Program-made: the position numbers and the translations under genes | DNA from: Juglans regia | Lineage: Eukaryota > Streptophyta > Magnoliopsida > Fagales > Juglandaceae | Direction: 5' to 3' | DNA length: 64,000 nt | Assembly (NCBI RefSeq): GCF_001411555.2 | Contig: NC_049907.1 | Location: 3,790,243 to 3,854,242 of the forward strand | Notes under the pieces: model-generated | Seen by the model: the letters and a program-made list of their open reading frames with translations, nothing else | What the model was told of the DNA's origin: nothing | Databases searched by the model: none | Part shown: positions 1 to 12,900 of the stretch, piece after piece | How the letters are laid out: each line of letters starts with the position of its first letter | Numbering within the stretch: the stretch's first letter is position 1

Positions 1-391
1 AGCATTTTTCTAAAAGAATTAAGACAGTGGTGATTAATTAATTGAGAATTAGTGAAATGTCATAACAAACAATTATTTTGTATATTTTATTTGTTTATAT
101 TTTATTTCCAATATATTTTCTATCCATGTTTTACCCCTTAATAAGAAATTCTAATTTAATCCCCAGCTAGAGATCAGTATGTGGTATGTACGTAGTTCTC
201 TCTAATATATCTGGCCGGCCATAATTGTCATTTATCCGGAAAAAAAAAAAAAAACATTAATAACATTCATGTATATATATGTTTTACAATATTCTTTAAA
301 AGGGACACATGATGACTTGATCTTTAGCACCATTTCTGGTGAACATCTGTTTTTGTTTTTTGGTGTACACATTATCTATATAATTGGGCAG

Positions 392-868
392 GGTCTTGAC
401 CCGAGGGCCACAGCCAACCTATTCATCGATGCAATGTGCATCGGAGAGAGGCTGATAAACGATGAGGACTGCTTCATTCTGAAGCTAGAGACGAGCCCCG
501 CCATCCGTGAGGCTCAAAGTGGCCCAAACTACGATGTCATCCACCACACCATATGGGGTTACTTCAGCCAACGCTCGGGGCTCTTGATTCAGTTTGAGGA
601 CTCGAGGTTGCTGCGGATGAAAACCCAAGTAGGGGATGAGGATGTGTTCTGGGAGACGAGCACAGAGTCAGTGATGGAGGATTACAAGTACGTTGATGGT
701 GTAAACATTGCTCACAGCGGCAAGACCAGCGTCACAATTTTTAGATATGGAGAGCAATCAGCTAACCACAAGAGGGAGCTCGAAGAGAGATGGAAGATTG
801 AAGATGTGGATTTCAATTTGTGGGGTTTGACAATGGAAAGCTTTTTGCCTCCTGCAGACCTAGAATAA
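392..868 (+). CDS. DUF620 family protein, 3'-terminal exon (partial)
   Basis: Last exon of a plant DUF620 gene; the upstream exons lie beyond the left edge. The exon starts at GGT after a TTGGGCAG acceptor at 384-391 and runs about 158 codons to TAA. The translation opens with GLDPRATANLF and holds the family-typical segments GYFSQRSGLLIQFEDS, VDGVNIAHSGKTSV and the terminal LWGLTMESFLPPADLE. DUF620 proteins are plant-specific and their biochemical role is not established. The open frame continues upstream to 269, but that stretch is Phe/Tyr-rich and non-homologous, so I read it as intron. No frameshift or stop is seen within the exon. Family assignment is by recall of the conserved C-terminus. 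Confidence 0.85.
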   Translation, partial: GLDPRATANLFIDAMCIGERLINDEDCFILKLETSPAIREAQSGPNYDVIHHTIWGYFSQRSGLLIQFEDSRLLRMKTQVGDEDVFWETSTESVMEDYKYVDGVNIAHSGKTSVTIFRYGEQSANHKRELEERWKIEDVDFNLWGLTMESFLPPADLE

Positions 869-1355
869 ATTAAGAAATCAAATAGTTGAGAGATCACTAC
901 CCTTGTTAGATAAAGTTGGATTTCTTAAATATATATATATATATATGGAGTGTAATTAAGGAGTATTAAGGAGAAGTGAAATGATTTGCACAGTTTAGAA
1001 TATGTAAGTCTCGCACATTTCATTTTTTAAAAAAATAATAAATTTATGATTTACATGAAAAAATTCATTTTTTAATAATATATTTCATATTTTTTTAAAT
1101 AAGTGTGCGATATATATATATATATATCTTAAAACTACATCTAATATTTTAAGGAAAATACAAATAAGCATAAATACTAGCCAATTGAAAAGATGCTTTG
1201 AGATTTTCTTTTCCAAAGAATTGAAAGAAATGCGAATTGTTTTAGTACTTTGGAGCAATGATAAATTAACATACGATTGCGAGTAGTACTTTTAACGAGT
1301 AATTAACGAAAATACAAGAAAATATTTAATTTCGAGTGAATAAAATTAAAATTTA

Positions 1356-1550
1356 GGCTTTGTTTGAATTAAAAAATTATCTCAATTCATCTCATCTAAT
1401 CACTATAATTTTCTTAAATTTTTAAACAAAATATGATAAATAATTTTTAACTTTTTCAAATCCTAAAATAAAAATTATATTATAACAATATTTTATTTAA
1501 CTTTTAACTCTTATTTCATCTTATCTCTATTTAACTCACCATCCAAACCT
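1356..1550. repeat. MITE, family A copy 1 (ATCTCATCTCA type)
   Basis: Short AT-rich element with imperfect terminal inverted repeats. The left end reads GGCTTTGTTTGAA followed by CTCAATTCATCTCATCT; the right end reads TTTCATCTTATCTC then CCATCCAAACCT. The interior contains the family signature AACAATATTTTATTTAACTT. Related copies sit at about 3175, 30185, 34455, 34690 and 41811. It has no coding capacity, as expected of a MITE. Ends are approximate. Confidence 0.65.
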
Positions 1551-2242
1551 CCTTCTAATTTTAATTTATGAAATCGTGAAAATCTAAGAATTAACCTAAT
1601 TGATTTGAAAAAAATTATTTTATCATCAAGTCGATGTATAGATTACATTATCTACGACGTAAATATCTTATAATAATAATGTTCTTTTAAAAAATTATAT
1701 TTATACGTTGGTATAGATAATATACATATAAAACTGCTTACATAATCTAATTTGATTTAAAAAAAATTTAAATTTTTTATTTTTATAAATTAAACTTTAC
1801 AATTTAAAAGACCGTATACTCTATACACTATTTGAAAATAAAATAACAATTAATTTATCGTAAAGGGAGTGTTAAAGGGTTGTCGGTGGCGTCGGTGACA
1901 TGGTATGGGGAATACGCATGCTTAACTACCAACTAGTGTTTAAAAAAATATATAGTAACATATATAATATGTCCGTCCTGTCCTACCATAGCAAGAAGTC
2001 AAATGTGTTTAATTATTTGTCACCCTGTAGCGTGACAGCCGCGTCTCCACGTTGTGGCAGGATAGTCGATGTGTTTCTTCCTAAGCCTGACAAAAGGAAA
2101 AATATTGAAATAAAAATATATTTATTAAATTTGAAGTTTTTTATTTTGAAACATGGCTTACCATAATAGAAATAGAAATTGGTCAACCTTCGAATCTTAA
2201 TACGGTATATTTAAATAACGGATCATCTTGAGTTATTTTTTA

Positions 2243-2415
2243 ATGAGAAATGATCTTATAGTCGTGAATGTGTAGGCATCATACAATCATTTTAAAAAAA
2301 ATAAATAAATATGAGATCTACATTATAAGAAATTAATTTTTAAATTATAGACTCTATTCTTTTTCAAAATAAACAATGCTTACGCATTTTACGATTATAT
2401 GTAGCATTACTCTTC
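2243..2415. repeat. MITE-like fold-back element (family C)
   Basis: The left end (AGAAATGATCTTATAGTCG) and the reverse complement of the right end (AGTAATGCTACATATAATCG) are imperfect inverted repeats extending roughly 40 bases. The interior is AT-rich and noncoding. Boundaries are approximate and no target-site duplication was defined. Confidence 0.5.
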
Positions 2416-3174
2416 TTTAATAATATGACATGACTTATTTTAACGTGTTTTATATAAATTGGTTAAACTAGTTGTCCACATAATTCATTAGATACAATTA
2501 ATATAATTTTACATAAAATTTAAATTTTATATTTATTAATAGTCACAATATATTCAAAAAAATTATAAGACTAAACTACTAATAAAAAATATCAATACTT
2601 TTTAGATTTTAATCTATAATAAAACTAATATCACAAATTCAAAAATAATAAATATGAGCATAGGTCCATAATTACAATCCCAACAATAAAAATAAAAATA
2701 TAGTAAGAAATACTAATATTATAATCTAACAATAATAAAATTATAATTTTAAAATAAAATTTAACCAGATTATTGCAAGTTGATTTCAGGTTAAACAATT
2801 TGATTTATTTATTAATTGTGTTTTAATTAGTCAATCCGTTTTAATCTAAATTCATTTATATCAAATTCAAATCTATTAATTTTGTATCGTGTTCATATTA
2901 GATTTACAAATTATACCACACATTATTGTCCCTAATATTTTATATCCTTATGCAGCACATAAGTGTCATTAATAACGATTAGATAAATAATTGTTATATA
3001 TTTTCTTATTTCTACAAAGAGAACTCATCCGTATAAATTAGAAGTAACGACCTTACCACTTTATTGATTATTATCAAAGGAGTACATATCAGTTAAACTA
3101 GCTACTTGTCTAACAAATAACAAGTTTTAACTGTAAATTATAGTTTTGATTAAAGCTAATTGTTTACATTTTTA

Positions 3175-3345
3175 GGATACGTTTGGATTATCAACTCATC
3201 TCAATTTATCATTATAATTTTTTTAAATTTTAATATAAAATATAATAATAATTTAATTTTTAAAAATTTTTAAATAATAATAATATTAAAAAATAATATT
3301 TTAATAATATTTTATCATCTCAATTTAATTCAACTTAATTTAACA
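3175..3345. repeat. MITE, family A copy 2
   Basis: Begins GGATACGTTTGGATTATC with CAACTCATCTCA and ends CATCTCAATTTAATTCAAC, with an AT-rich middle containing the AATAATATTTTATCATC signature. Same family and orientation as the copy at 1356. An A-rich tract follows immediately. Confidence 0.55.
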
Positions 3346-3646
3346 TAAAAAAAAAAAAAAAACAACCTTAATGTACATATTTTTTAATGGAAGTGAGATA
3401 TGGTGGTACAAACGTAATAGAATAATCCTTAACGCGTAGCCCGATCTTGATAAAACGACAGATCCCTTCGTTTCTTTTCCAGAAACGGCAAAATCAATCT
3501 GTTTCTCCGTCTCAAATCAAATTATTTTCTCCTGCAAAACCCGAGAGTAAAGTCGGCATCGGACTTTCATCAGAAATAACCAACTCAAATTATCCAAATC
3601 GAACCCCAAAAAATAAAAAACTGCACTTTTCATTCTTTTGATCGAA

Positions 3647-3883
3647 ATGAAGGAAGACGATGCCCTTCCAACAACGACAGCTAATGCGAAGAAAGAAAGC
3701 TCCGATTCGAGTCTCTTTGGTAAAGGCCGCTACAAGTTTTGGGCCTTGGCCGCCATTTTGTTGCTCGCATTTTGGTCCATGCTAACCGGCACCGTCACTC
3801 TCCGTTGGTCCGCCGGTAACCTCAACCGCCTCTCCGACGATCTCGACAACCCCATTCGCGATGATCTAGACGTCCTCGTAAGC

Positions 3884-3916
<33 letters not shown>

Positions 3917-6900
3917 TTTGCATTTCTTCTGTCTTGTCGTTGGATCTTGGGTTGGGGTTTCATCTATTTGCTTGCGGTGCAGGAAATGGAGGAGAGGGAG
4001 AAGGTGGTGAAGCACATGTGGGACGTGTACACCAATAGCCGTCGGATCAAATTACCGAGGTTCTGGGAGGAGGCCTTCGAGGCTGCCTACGAGGATTTAA
4101 CAAGTGACGCCCCTGGTGTCCGGGAGGCCGCCATTACTGAGATCGCCAAGATGTCAGTGCGCTCCATTGATTTCGATCCTCCCCCTGTCCAATCAACGGT
4201 TCGTAATCTTCTCCGTCTTTCTCTTATCTCGAGAGCTTCATTTTCCAATTGCAGATGATATTACAATTCAACATTGGGCGTGGTTCAAATCTGATGTTAT
4301 TTCTTTTTAAGTTGTCATCTACTACTGTTATTGTTTCTCTGTTGCCATGCTTATTGTTCGTTCTCATTCAATAGTCAAATCGCTTGGTCAACTCCTCCAT
4401 AAACTAAGAGGTAGAGAATAGAATGCCAATTTATACATTCCATCACAAGCATAGCTCTTGCCCGCAAAAATTTCATTTTTTGTAATTACATATTGATCAG
4501 ATTCCATAGTTTGTTTAAAGCCAGTCTTGTTGAGTAAAAAATTTGATATCAAATTCTTCCTTATAGTCAATGTATAGAGCACATATTTGAGTGTCAGTAT
4601 ATGTTAGAGGTGAATTTCAGCTTGGCTTCACCAATTTCAAAAACTTTGGTTTTGCTTGAATCACCAAACATAATAGTTTTCTCTTCTTCAAGGAAGTATA
4701 GTTTTTGAAGGTCATGGATGTCGAGGAATGCTAGTGTTTCCGGCAAAGGACAGGGGTGGAAAAATCTGTCCATGGATATGAAGCATATGCTGTCTTGTTT
4801 CCCTAAAGGTCCGGCAGTGGGTCAGGATGGGGGGAAGGGGAAAGAGGTGGGTGGGCAAGTCAGGTCCTATGTTGAGGCTGGTGGTCGTGGTAGAGTAGGC
4901 AGTAGGGTGGTGGTGCATGGCAGTACATGTCAGAAGATGGTTTCTCAAATTGAAGAAAATGACAAAGAGAAAGGGGGTGCAAGGGGTGCCCTCTGGCAGG
5001 GATGGCTGATAGAACCCCCTTACCTGAAGTAGTTGGAGTTGGTTTGTCAAGTCCCTGTGCAGTTGGAAGGGAGGAACAAATGGCCCTTTTAGACATAAAA
5101 TAGGAATTGAAAGGTGTGAAGGGTGAACTTGGTAATTTGAAGAAGGCCATTGATAGGGGTGCTCATCCGGGTTCCAACCCGGGAACCCGAGTATACCCGG
5201 ACCGGGACCCGGGTTTCAAACCCAGGCCGAAACCCGGGGTTATACCTTTTTTTTTTTTTTTTTTTTAACACTAAAGGTTCATATTTAATGTTTTTTACTA
5301 AAGGTTCATACTAAAAGTATACCCGGATAACTCTTTTTCAAGTAAAAACCTATATTTTATTAATGTTATTTCAAGAAAAATCCGTTTGAAAGCACAATTC
5401 TTTTTATGCAAAAGCCTATATTTATTTAAAAAATTTCAAACCATAATTATTTTTTATATAAAAGCCTTTATTTTATTAAAAACAATTCTAAGAAGTCTAA
5501 TTGGAAAGCATAATATTTGTGTTCTAAATACTAAATGCATAAATTCATCGATGCATGCATCACAATGCAATCTACTACATATTACATTATTTGTTATTTA
5601 TACATTACATTACAAAATACAAAATTACAATATATGAATTACAAAACCAGTAGGATGTCTATCAATGATTTAATCTCCATACCAAATAACAAACTTCTAG
5701 TAATGGGACTGAAAGAGATCCTGCAAAAACAAAAAGTTTTGAACAAGGATTATATATATATTTTTTTGATAAGTAAACAAGGATTATATATACAAGGATT
5801 AAGAAAAATTCCACTTACTAAATTAAAGAGTGAGATGAGAACAAAATCAGCTTTGCTCGATGCTTCTATACAAAGATAAAAACTGTGAGTTAATGACAAC
5901 ATACCCTTAAAATGAAAGCTTAATTATGAGAAATCATTGGAAATTTCTTTATTGAAAGCAACAAAACCTGACTGAAGAGCTAATAGTAAAATCTAGGCAT
6001 TACCTAATTTACCAAATCAGTGAAAAGATCAATCCAAGTCATGTTCATCATGTGATCCAGAATCTCACAAAATAGAATGAAAATGACAAATCTGAAAATG
6101 TGGCTACAAATATATTTATTTCTTGTTGTGCTACCACTATGACTTTTAAAACATATATATTTATATATATATATTACTCCATGCTTAAGAAATTGTTAAT
6201 AAACTTTATATATTAAAACCAAAAGTCAAAGAAATATGTAGATAATCAAAGTTGAGGGGAAGCACATGAAGTGGTAGGAGATCCAGACTTGATCAGTACT
6301 CAGTACCATTGAATTACAAGCATAAAGGTCCAACTTTGGCCAACTACAACATGTATGTTCAACTATTACCTAGAATCCAATTTTGTGGATAAAGCATTGC
6401 CGAATACGAGACTATTCTTCACTTGGAGCAGCAAGCATTGTTGATTGCCAAGACATTGGAAAGTCAGCATATGGGCACCAAGAAAAGCCATGAAAAGAGT
6501 GGAATTCTCATTAGAGGCTGTAATAAGAGAACACCCACTTAAAAAATAGTTAGAGAAATTAATAAACAAGAACCTAAAACAGAGTTTAGATCCACCACAA
6601 TAGATCAGGTTTGATCATTATATAATTAAGTAAGTTGTCATCATGAGAGCCACCTTGAATAGAAATTTTTTATATCTCTATTTTGGAGGTTTACCATTAT
6701 CTTGAATTCTCATGTTAGACCTTATGAAGCCCATTGAAAAACAAACAAGTTTAGAAACTTTCAAACAACCATACCCAATGGTCATCTTTATTCCAAACTA
6801 TATATGTTTTACACTGGACAGAAGCCATACTTCTGAAACATACTCAACATATTTCTGAAGCCAACCCACCTCTCAATGGCCTTAAAACTTCTTGGATTCG

Positions 6901-9900
6901 ATACCCACGGCTCTAGCATTTTGCAGCTGAACAAATCTAAACAGATTTGTTATTTATTTTTCCTTTTATGTACATGGCAACAAACCCAATCTTCAAGTGC
7001 GTAGAAAAATGTTTATTTATTTTTCCTTTGTTCAACTAAACAAATCTAACCCATAAAAATACTCCTCAAACATTCTCATAAAAACAAACCCAAAATCAAT
7101 AAACAGAGAACAAAACATACAGAGAGCAGAAAATATACCCATGGATGAAGACGACAGCATGAGGATCTAACCCATAAAAATACTCCTCAAACATTCAAAC
7201 ATTCTCATCAAAACAAACTCAAAATCAACAAACAGAGAACAAAAACGTAAACCCTTAAAAACTTTAAACCATGTTTAACAAAAGAGAGCAGATCTAGAAA
7301 AATAACGGCATATACTCTATACCCACATAAGATTTGTCCAAAGGCATTGCTCATAGATCGAGAGACACAGAGAGAGAGAGACTTACTGAAGTGAGAGAGA
7401 GAGAAGAGATACTTACCGAAGTGAGAGAGAGAGAAGAGAGACTTACCGAAGTGAGAGAGAGAGAGTGACAGCGGCAAAACTTGAAGGAGAAGGCTAGGGT
7501 TTCATGGCTTGTGGGGGATCGAGAGAGGAGGCAGAGAGTCGAGAGATAACATTCAGCCAAAATTATCACACGGGCTGGGTGGGGGCTTAGATTTAGGCTT
7601 AGTTATTTATTTATTTTTATTAAAACCGGGTACAGGGGTTAAAATCTGGTACCCGAGTGTAGTACCGTAACTGGCCCGGGTTGGGCCAGTTAGGAGTGAT
7701 GCGGGTTCTGGCCCGGATACAATCCGGGCTGGAACCCGTAACCGGATCCCGATAATCCGGGTTCCAGACCAGGCCGGATAAAAATCTGGCCTAGATGAAC
7801 AGTCTTAGCCATTGAAGCTCTGGTAGGAAATGTGGACCTGGGTCTGGGAGTGGGCTTGGGTCAGCAGGGGTCTGGGTTAAGGCTGAAAGCCAAGATGGGC
7901 CTAGGCAAGACACGCCAGGCCCAACCCAAGATGAGGTGGCGTCTCAAAAGGTTTTGGCCTTCTCCTGTGAAGGGCTCAGCAGGCATTGGGCCGTGTGGGC
8001 TGCTGGCCCATCAACGACAACAGCCTCTGGGCTGTGTGGGTTGCGTGAGAGGGACCAAGCCGTCGCCGGCCAAGGTTCCTCATCAACGGCAATAGTCCAC
8101 CATCGACGGCTCAGCGTTGTCATCTTTAGGGACTGTTTCTGACAATATCTGCAACAGAAACCTAGTGCCGGAAGTGTGCTTGCTTACAAAGAAGGGTGCG
8201 CATTTGACTGGTACATCATCAGGAGGACCTTCGAAGGGTGCGACGGGGGTTGCCTCCAGCCATCACGACTGTGATAACGACGTCGCCGATGTCTTTGGAA
8301 GCTACGATCCCGCAGGAGGCTATAGAGGAGAGGATGGGTGAGCTATTGGGTGGGTCGAATCACTGTGAAGAGTCACAGAACTTGCCGGCGGTGACTTCTG
8401 GGCCATCCCTGTTGTCTTCAACTACCCAGATACTGCGTATGATGCCGAAACCATCTTTAGATGTCGTGAAACTCATTTTGGAGGACCATCACAATGCGGG
8501 AAGGCTGGGTAACTCATAGGACAATGCATTGAAAGGGGTTTTGGTAGTTTGTGAGTCTACAAGTGGAGTGGAGATGATGATCGAAGAAGGGGAGGATGCA
8601 GTGAGGGGCAGGTGCCATGTTGAGGGGATAAAACCCACTCCATTGAACTCTTTTCATCTGAGGGTCTCAGATTGGATAATCCAGAAAGCCATGGAGATCA
8701 AACATTTTGTTGGGATTACATGTGTGGATTTTGAAGATGAATTTTTGGTGTTACTCACAGTTGTTGAAGTTGCAACTTCACAAACTAAAGCTGGTCCCTC
8801 ACAGGCTTTAGACAAAAAAAGAGAGAGAACTCAAGAGGCTTACGTGGGATATGAAAGATGAAGGAGGGGAGCAAAGTTCTTGTTGGGGGCGTGGGAAGGG
8901 AAGGGCAACAATGGTTTTGTTATGAAGCCAAAAATTATTTCTTGGAACGTAAGGGGGCTGAACGAGCAGGCCAAACAACTCCAAGTCAAAAACTTACTCC
9001 GGCAATGGCAGGATGATATCATTTGCTTGCAAGAGACCAAGCTAAAACTAATTACAAGGCAAATAATTCGTAGTTTATAGAGAGGGCATCATGTTGGGTG
9101 GTTGTATCTACCTTCTAAAGGTGCATCGAGTGGTGTTCTTATCATGTTCGATAAAAGAGTGGTGGACAGAGTAAAGGAATGTGTTGGTGAATTCACTGTG
9201 GTGTGCTCCTTTGTAAATGTAGAAGATGGGTTCCGATGGGCATTTGCAGGTGTCTACGGTCCTAATATTAACTCAGAAAAAAGCTTATTGTGGGAATAAT
9301 TGGTCGGAATCCTTAGTTGGTGGGAATTACCAAGTTGTAGAGGGGGAGACTTCAATGTATCTCGCTTCCCAAATGAACGGTCAGGTACATCCCACATTAC
9401 TCCCGCAATGAGAGAATTCTTTGATTTCATTTTAGAACAGGAGTTCATGGATATTCCACTAACGGGAGGCTCATATACTTGGCCCAACACTCAAGAACTT
9501 CATTCTTGGTTGAGAATCGATAGATTTTTGTTAACTTCAGAATGAGAATTACACTTTCCTGATGTAATTCAAAGATGATTACCTAGAGTTTGTTCTGACC
9601 ACCTATCCTTTTGGATTGTGGAGGCATCCAAGGAGGCAGAAGGTATTTCAAATTCGAAAATATGTGGCTTAAATCTGACAATCTTGTAGACAGGGTCAGG
9701 CAATGGTGGTCTTTGTACGAGTTCCAAGGATCTCCAAGCTACATTCTGGCGAGAAAACTAAAAGCGCTGAAATATGACTTGAAGTTATGGAATGAACAAG
9801 TGTTTGTCAATATTCTATTACAGCGACGTTCCCTTATGGAGGAGTTACAGGGCCTGGAGGGTGAGGAGGAGGCAAGAATTCTTAATGAAGCCGAAAAAGC

Positions 9901-12900
9901 TCGCAAGAGACAGGTAGTTACAGATCTTGAACGAGTATTACTAATGGAAGAGACCTCTTGGAGATAGAAGTCTAGGGCTTTATAGCTTAAGGAGGGAGAT
10001 AGGTGCACAAAGTTCTTTCACAGGGTAGCTAATTCGCTTCAGAGGAACAACGCTATAGGTACTTAATGAGTGATGGTGCAATTCTTTTGGATCAGCCAAG
10101 TATTGAGGAGCACATGGTACAATATTATGAACATCTCCTATCCGAACAACAATCTTGGAGACCGTTAATAGATGGGTTGACTTTCTCAGCTTTAGATCAA
10201 CAATGTGCTAGGTGGTTGGAGAGGCCCTTTGAAGAAGAGGAAGTATGCAAAGTTGTATGTGGCATGGCTAGTGATAAGGCCCCTGGCCCTAATGGAGCAA
10301 ATCCCGGACATATCCAATCTTTGAGGGCCCTACTTCTTTGTTTCGAAGCCGCTTCGAGTTTGAAAGTTAATCTCTCAAAGTTTGAGATGGTACCAGTGGG
10401 GAATGTTCCTGAAGTTGCAGCTCTAGCCTCTCTCTTGGGATGTAAGGTATCTTCTTTACCTCTTTAGTATCTTGGATGATCATTGGGTGCCTCCTTCAAA
10501 TCAAAGCAGATTTGGAATCCTGTGATTGAAAAGATGGAGCGTAGGCTGGCATTTTGGAAAAGGTTGTATTTATCGAAAGGTGGTAGGCTTACATTGATTA
10601 AAGTACTCTCTCTAACTTACCCACCTATTTTTTGTCTTTGTTCCCACTCCCAGCAAAGATTGCCAATCGTATTGAGAAGTTACAACGTGATTTCTTGTGG
10701 AGTGGTTTGGGGGCCAATTCAAGTTCCATTTGGTCAATTGGAACAAGGTATGCATTCCAGCCTCTGGGGGTGGATTGGGTATTCATAACTTGACGAAATT
10801 CAATCAAGCTTTATTGGGTAAATGGTTGTGGTTGTACCAACAAGAATGGGGGGCTCTGTGGAAGTTTGTCATTGATGCACAGGTTGGGGAAGCATGGGGT
10901 GGTTGGTGCTCGAATAAGGTATGTGATTCACATGCAGTAGGGTTGTGGAAAAACATTAGGAAGGGTTGGGAGACTTTCAGGAGACATACACATATTGTTG
11001 TAGGCGATGGCTCTCTCATTAGATTTTGGCATGATAAATGGTGTGGTGAATGTTGTCTCAAAGACACATTCCCGCTATATTTGAGTTAGCACGAGTAAAG
11101 GATGCAGCGATAGCGGACCTTTTTGTTTTTTCTAATGGCTCCCCTCAATGGAATGTAGACTTCACTAGGGCGGCCCAAGATTGGGAGTTGGAGGTTATTT
11201 CAGATTTCTATGCAGCTTTGTTTGTTTGGACAACAGCTTTGGACAAAATTCTCGCCACAAATAATCTAAGGAGACGTCGATTAATGGTATTGAACTGGTG
11301 TTATGTGTAAGAAAGATGGCGAATCTGTTGATCATTTGTTTCTACATTGCGAAGTGGCCAGGACCCTGTGGGCTGATTTTTTTATAGGACTTGGTTTATC
11401 ATGGGTCATGCTTGGTAGATTGGTGGACTTTCTAGCAAGCTGGAGAGGCCTTCGAGGAAATACACAAGTTGTAGCAATATGAAAAATGGTCTCTATATGT
11501 ATGTGTTGGTGTATTTGGCGGGAGTGAAATGATAGAAGCTTGGAAAACCAAGAGAGAACAATGGAGGAGTTGAAAGTTTTTTTTTTTTAAACATTGTTTT
11601 CTTGGGTGGGGGCTATTGTTTGTAATGGACTCAATGTCCATGACTTTCTTCTTTTAGTTGTAAATTATAGATAGGTATTTCTCATGTATATTTCCTGTAT
11701 ACATGGGCTTTGCCTATTATTATGAATAAAACTTATTGATCACTTGTCAAAAAAAAAAAAAAAAAGGTTTTTGAACCAATCTTTATCATAGTAGACATGT
11801 CTATTGGCACCAGAATCAGCACCGCCCTTCAACAAATTGAACCATGTTAATGTTTGTAATCATTACTCCAAACAGCACGTCAGTTACATTAACTTGATTT
11901 TTTTTTTGCTTTTGAAACTTGCAAATCTGAACAAAGTGCCCACTTTTGCCACAAACAAAACAAGCTTGATTTTGTGAAGGGGATCCTTGGTTCTAATTCT
12001 TTTGGCTTGGAAAGCCCTTTTTGTGAGGTCTACTAAATTTTTTGATTTTTTTTTTCTTCACAACTTCAATTGACTATTTCTTGGATTTTGACATTTGGGC
12101 AAGCCACCATTTTCTCAAGGAATAATTCTATTTGAATGACTTTACATCACACACCATCCACATGATATAATTTGATTTGGAAGATTAATTTTAAAATTTG
12201 AATACTACAAATGAAATTATGCGATGTGGATGGTGTGTGGTGTAAAAGTCTTCAAATAACATTACTCTCTCTTTTCTAAAATTAAATATACCTTTGTCGC
12301 GGAATTCTCATTGCCATTTTGAATCATCAAAGCATATTGGCCTCTAGCTTCCTCCTCTACGCGAATACATGTGATTAAGGTTTCTAAGGATGTCTCATTT
12401 TGTTTGTGGCGCATCGACTTTTGAAAATCCCTCCACGAAGGTGGTAACTTGTAAATAATGCCACAAACAATTATATTTTCTCCAATCTTGATGCCTTCAA
12501 ATCTAACCTCTACTACAATCATTTGAAAATATTGTGCTTGCTCTGCAGCGGGCTTTCCATCTACCATCTTATATTGAAATAAACGACTTGCTGCATATTT
12601 CTTTGCTCCGGCTTCTTCCGTAGAGGATATATGATATGCAGCAAGTCGCTTCTTTTGATATCAAATGGTAGATGGAACATCCGTTGTAGAGCAAGAACGG
12701 ATTTGAAGGCGTCAGGATTGGAGAAACTCTAATTGTTTGTGGCATTATTGACAAGCTACCACCTTCGTGGAGGGATTTTCAAAAGTCGATGCGCCACAAA
12801 CGAGAGGAGACATCCTTGGAGACCTTAATCACACGTATTCGCATAGAGGAGCAAGCTAGAGGCCAATGTGCTTTGATGATTAAAAATAGCAATGAGAATT

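Larger units (their letters stand above)
869..3646. other. AT-rich intergenic region with several MITEs
   Basis: Nothing protein-coding is supported here. The stretch is very AT-rich with short (TA)n runs near 930-946 and 1111-1127. It contains fold-back elements at about 1356-1550, 2243-2415 and 3175-3345, listed separately. The last 200 bases before 3647 are the likely promoter and 5' leader of the DUF1195 gene. The open frames at 1900-2166 and 3447-3641 have no recognisable domain. Confidence 0.6.
4710..11766 (+). mobile_element. L1-type LINE retrotransposon, defective, with a nested hAT
   Basis: A non-LTR element bounded by a perfect 9-bp TSD (GTTTTTGAA, 4701-4709 and 11767-11775) and ending in a poly(A) tail at about 11750-11765. 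Without the nested hAT (5154-7807) it is about 4.4 kb. In order: ORF1-like residue (4710-5153 and 7816-8860); APE-type endonuclease from about 8920 ([19 protein letters not shown], then [15 protein letters not shown] and GSYTWPN); RT N-terminal region to about 10300 (DKAPGPNGA); RT thumb/connection ([15 protein letters not shown], then [19 protein letters not shown]); and a zf-RVT-like C-terminus ([15 protein letters not shown], then DHLFLHC). Many stops and frameshifts break every ORF. The RT catalytic palm, including the expected YADD box, is missing at about 10300. It cannot have moved itself. Confidence 0.88.

Noticed and set aside
269..391. N-terminal extension of the DUF620 reading frame
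   Set aside because: Phe/Tyr-rich, no family similarity, and a good AG acceptor at 390-391 separates it from conserved sequence; it is intron.
1900..2166. 88-codon open frame
   Set aside because: No recognisable domain, poor composition and AT-rich surroundings; likely chance.
3447..3641. 64-codon frame just upstream of the DUF1195 start
   Set aside because: Lies in the probable leader and has no conserved sequence; an upstream ORF at most.
4860..5150. Minus-strand frames at the LINE 5' end
   Set aside because: They run across the hAT/LINE junction and reflect the antisense of the LINE ORF1-like remnant.
7208..7569. Repetitive SLSHFGK peptide on the minus strand
   Set aside because: Explained entirely by the 32-bp tandem repeat in the non-autonomous hAT.
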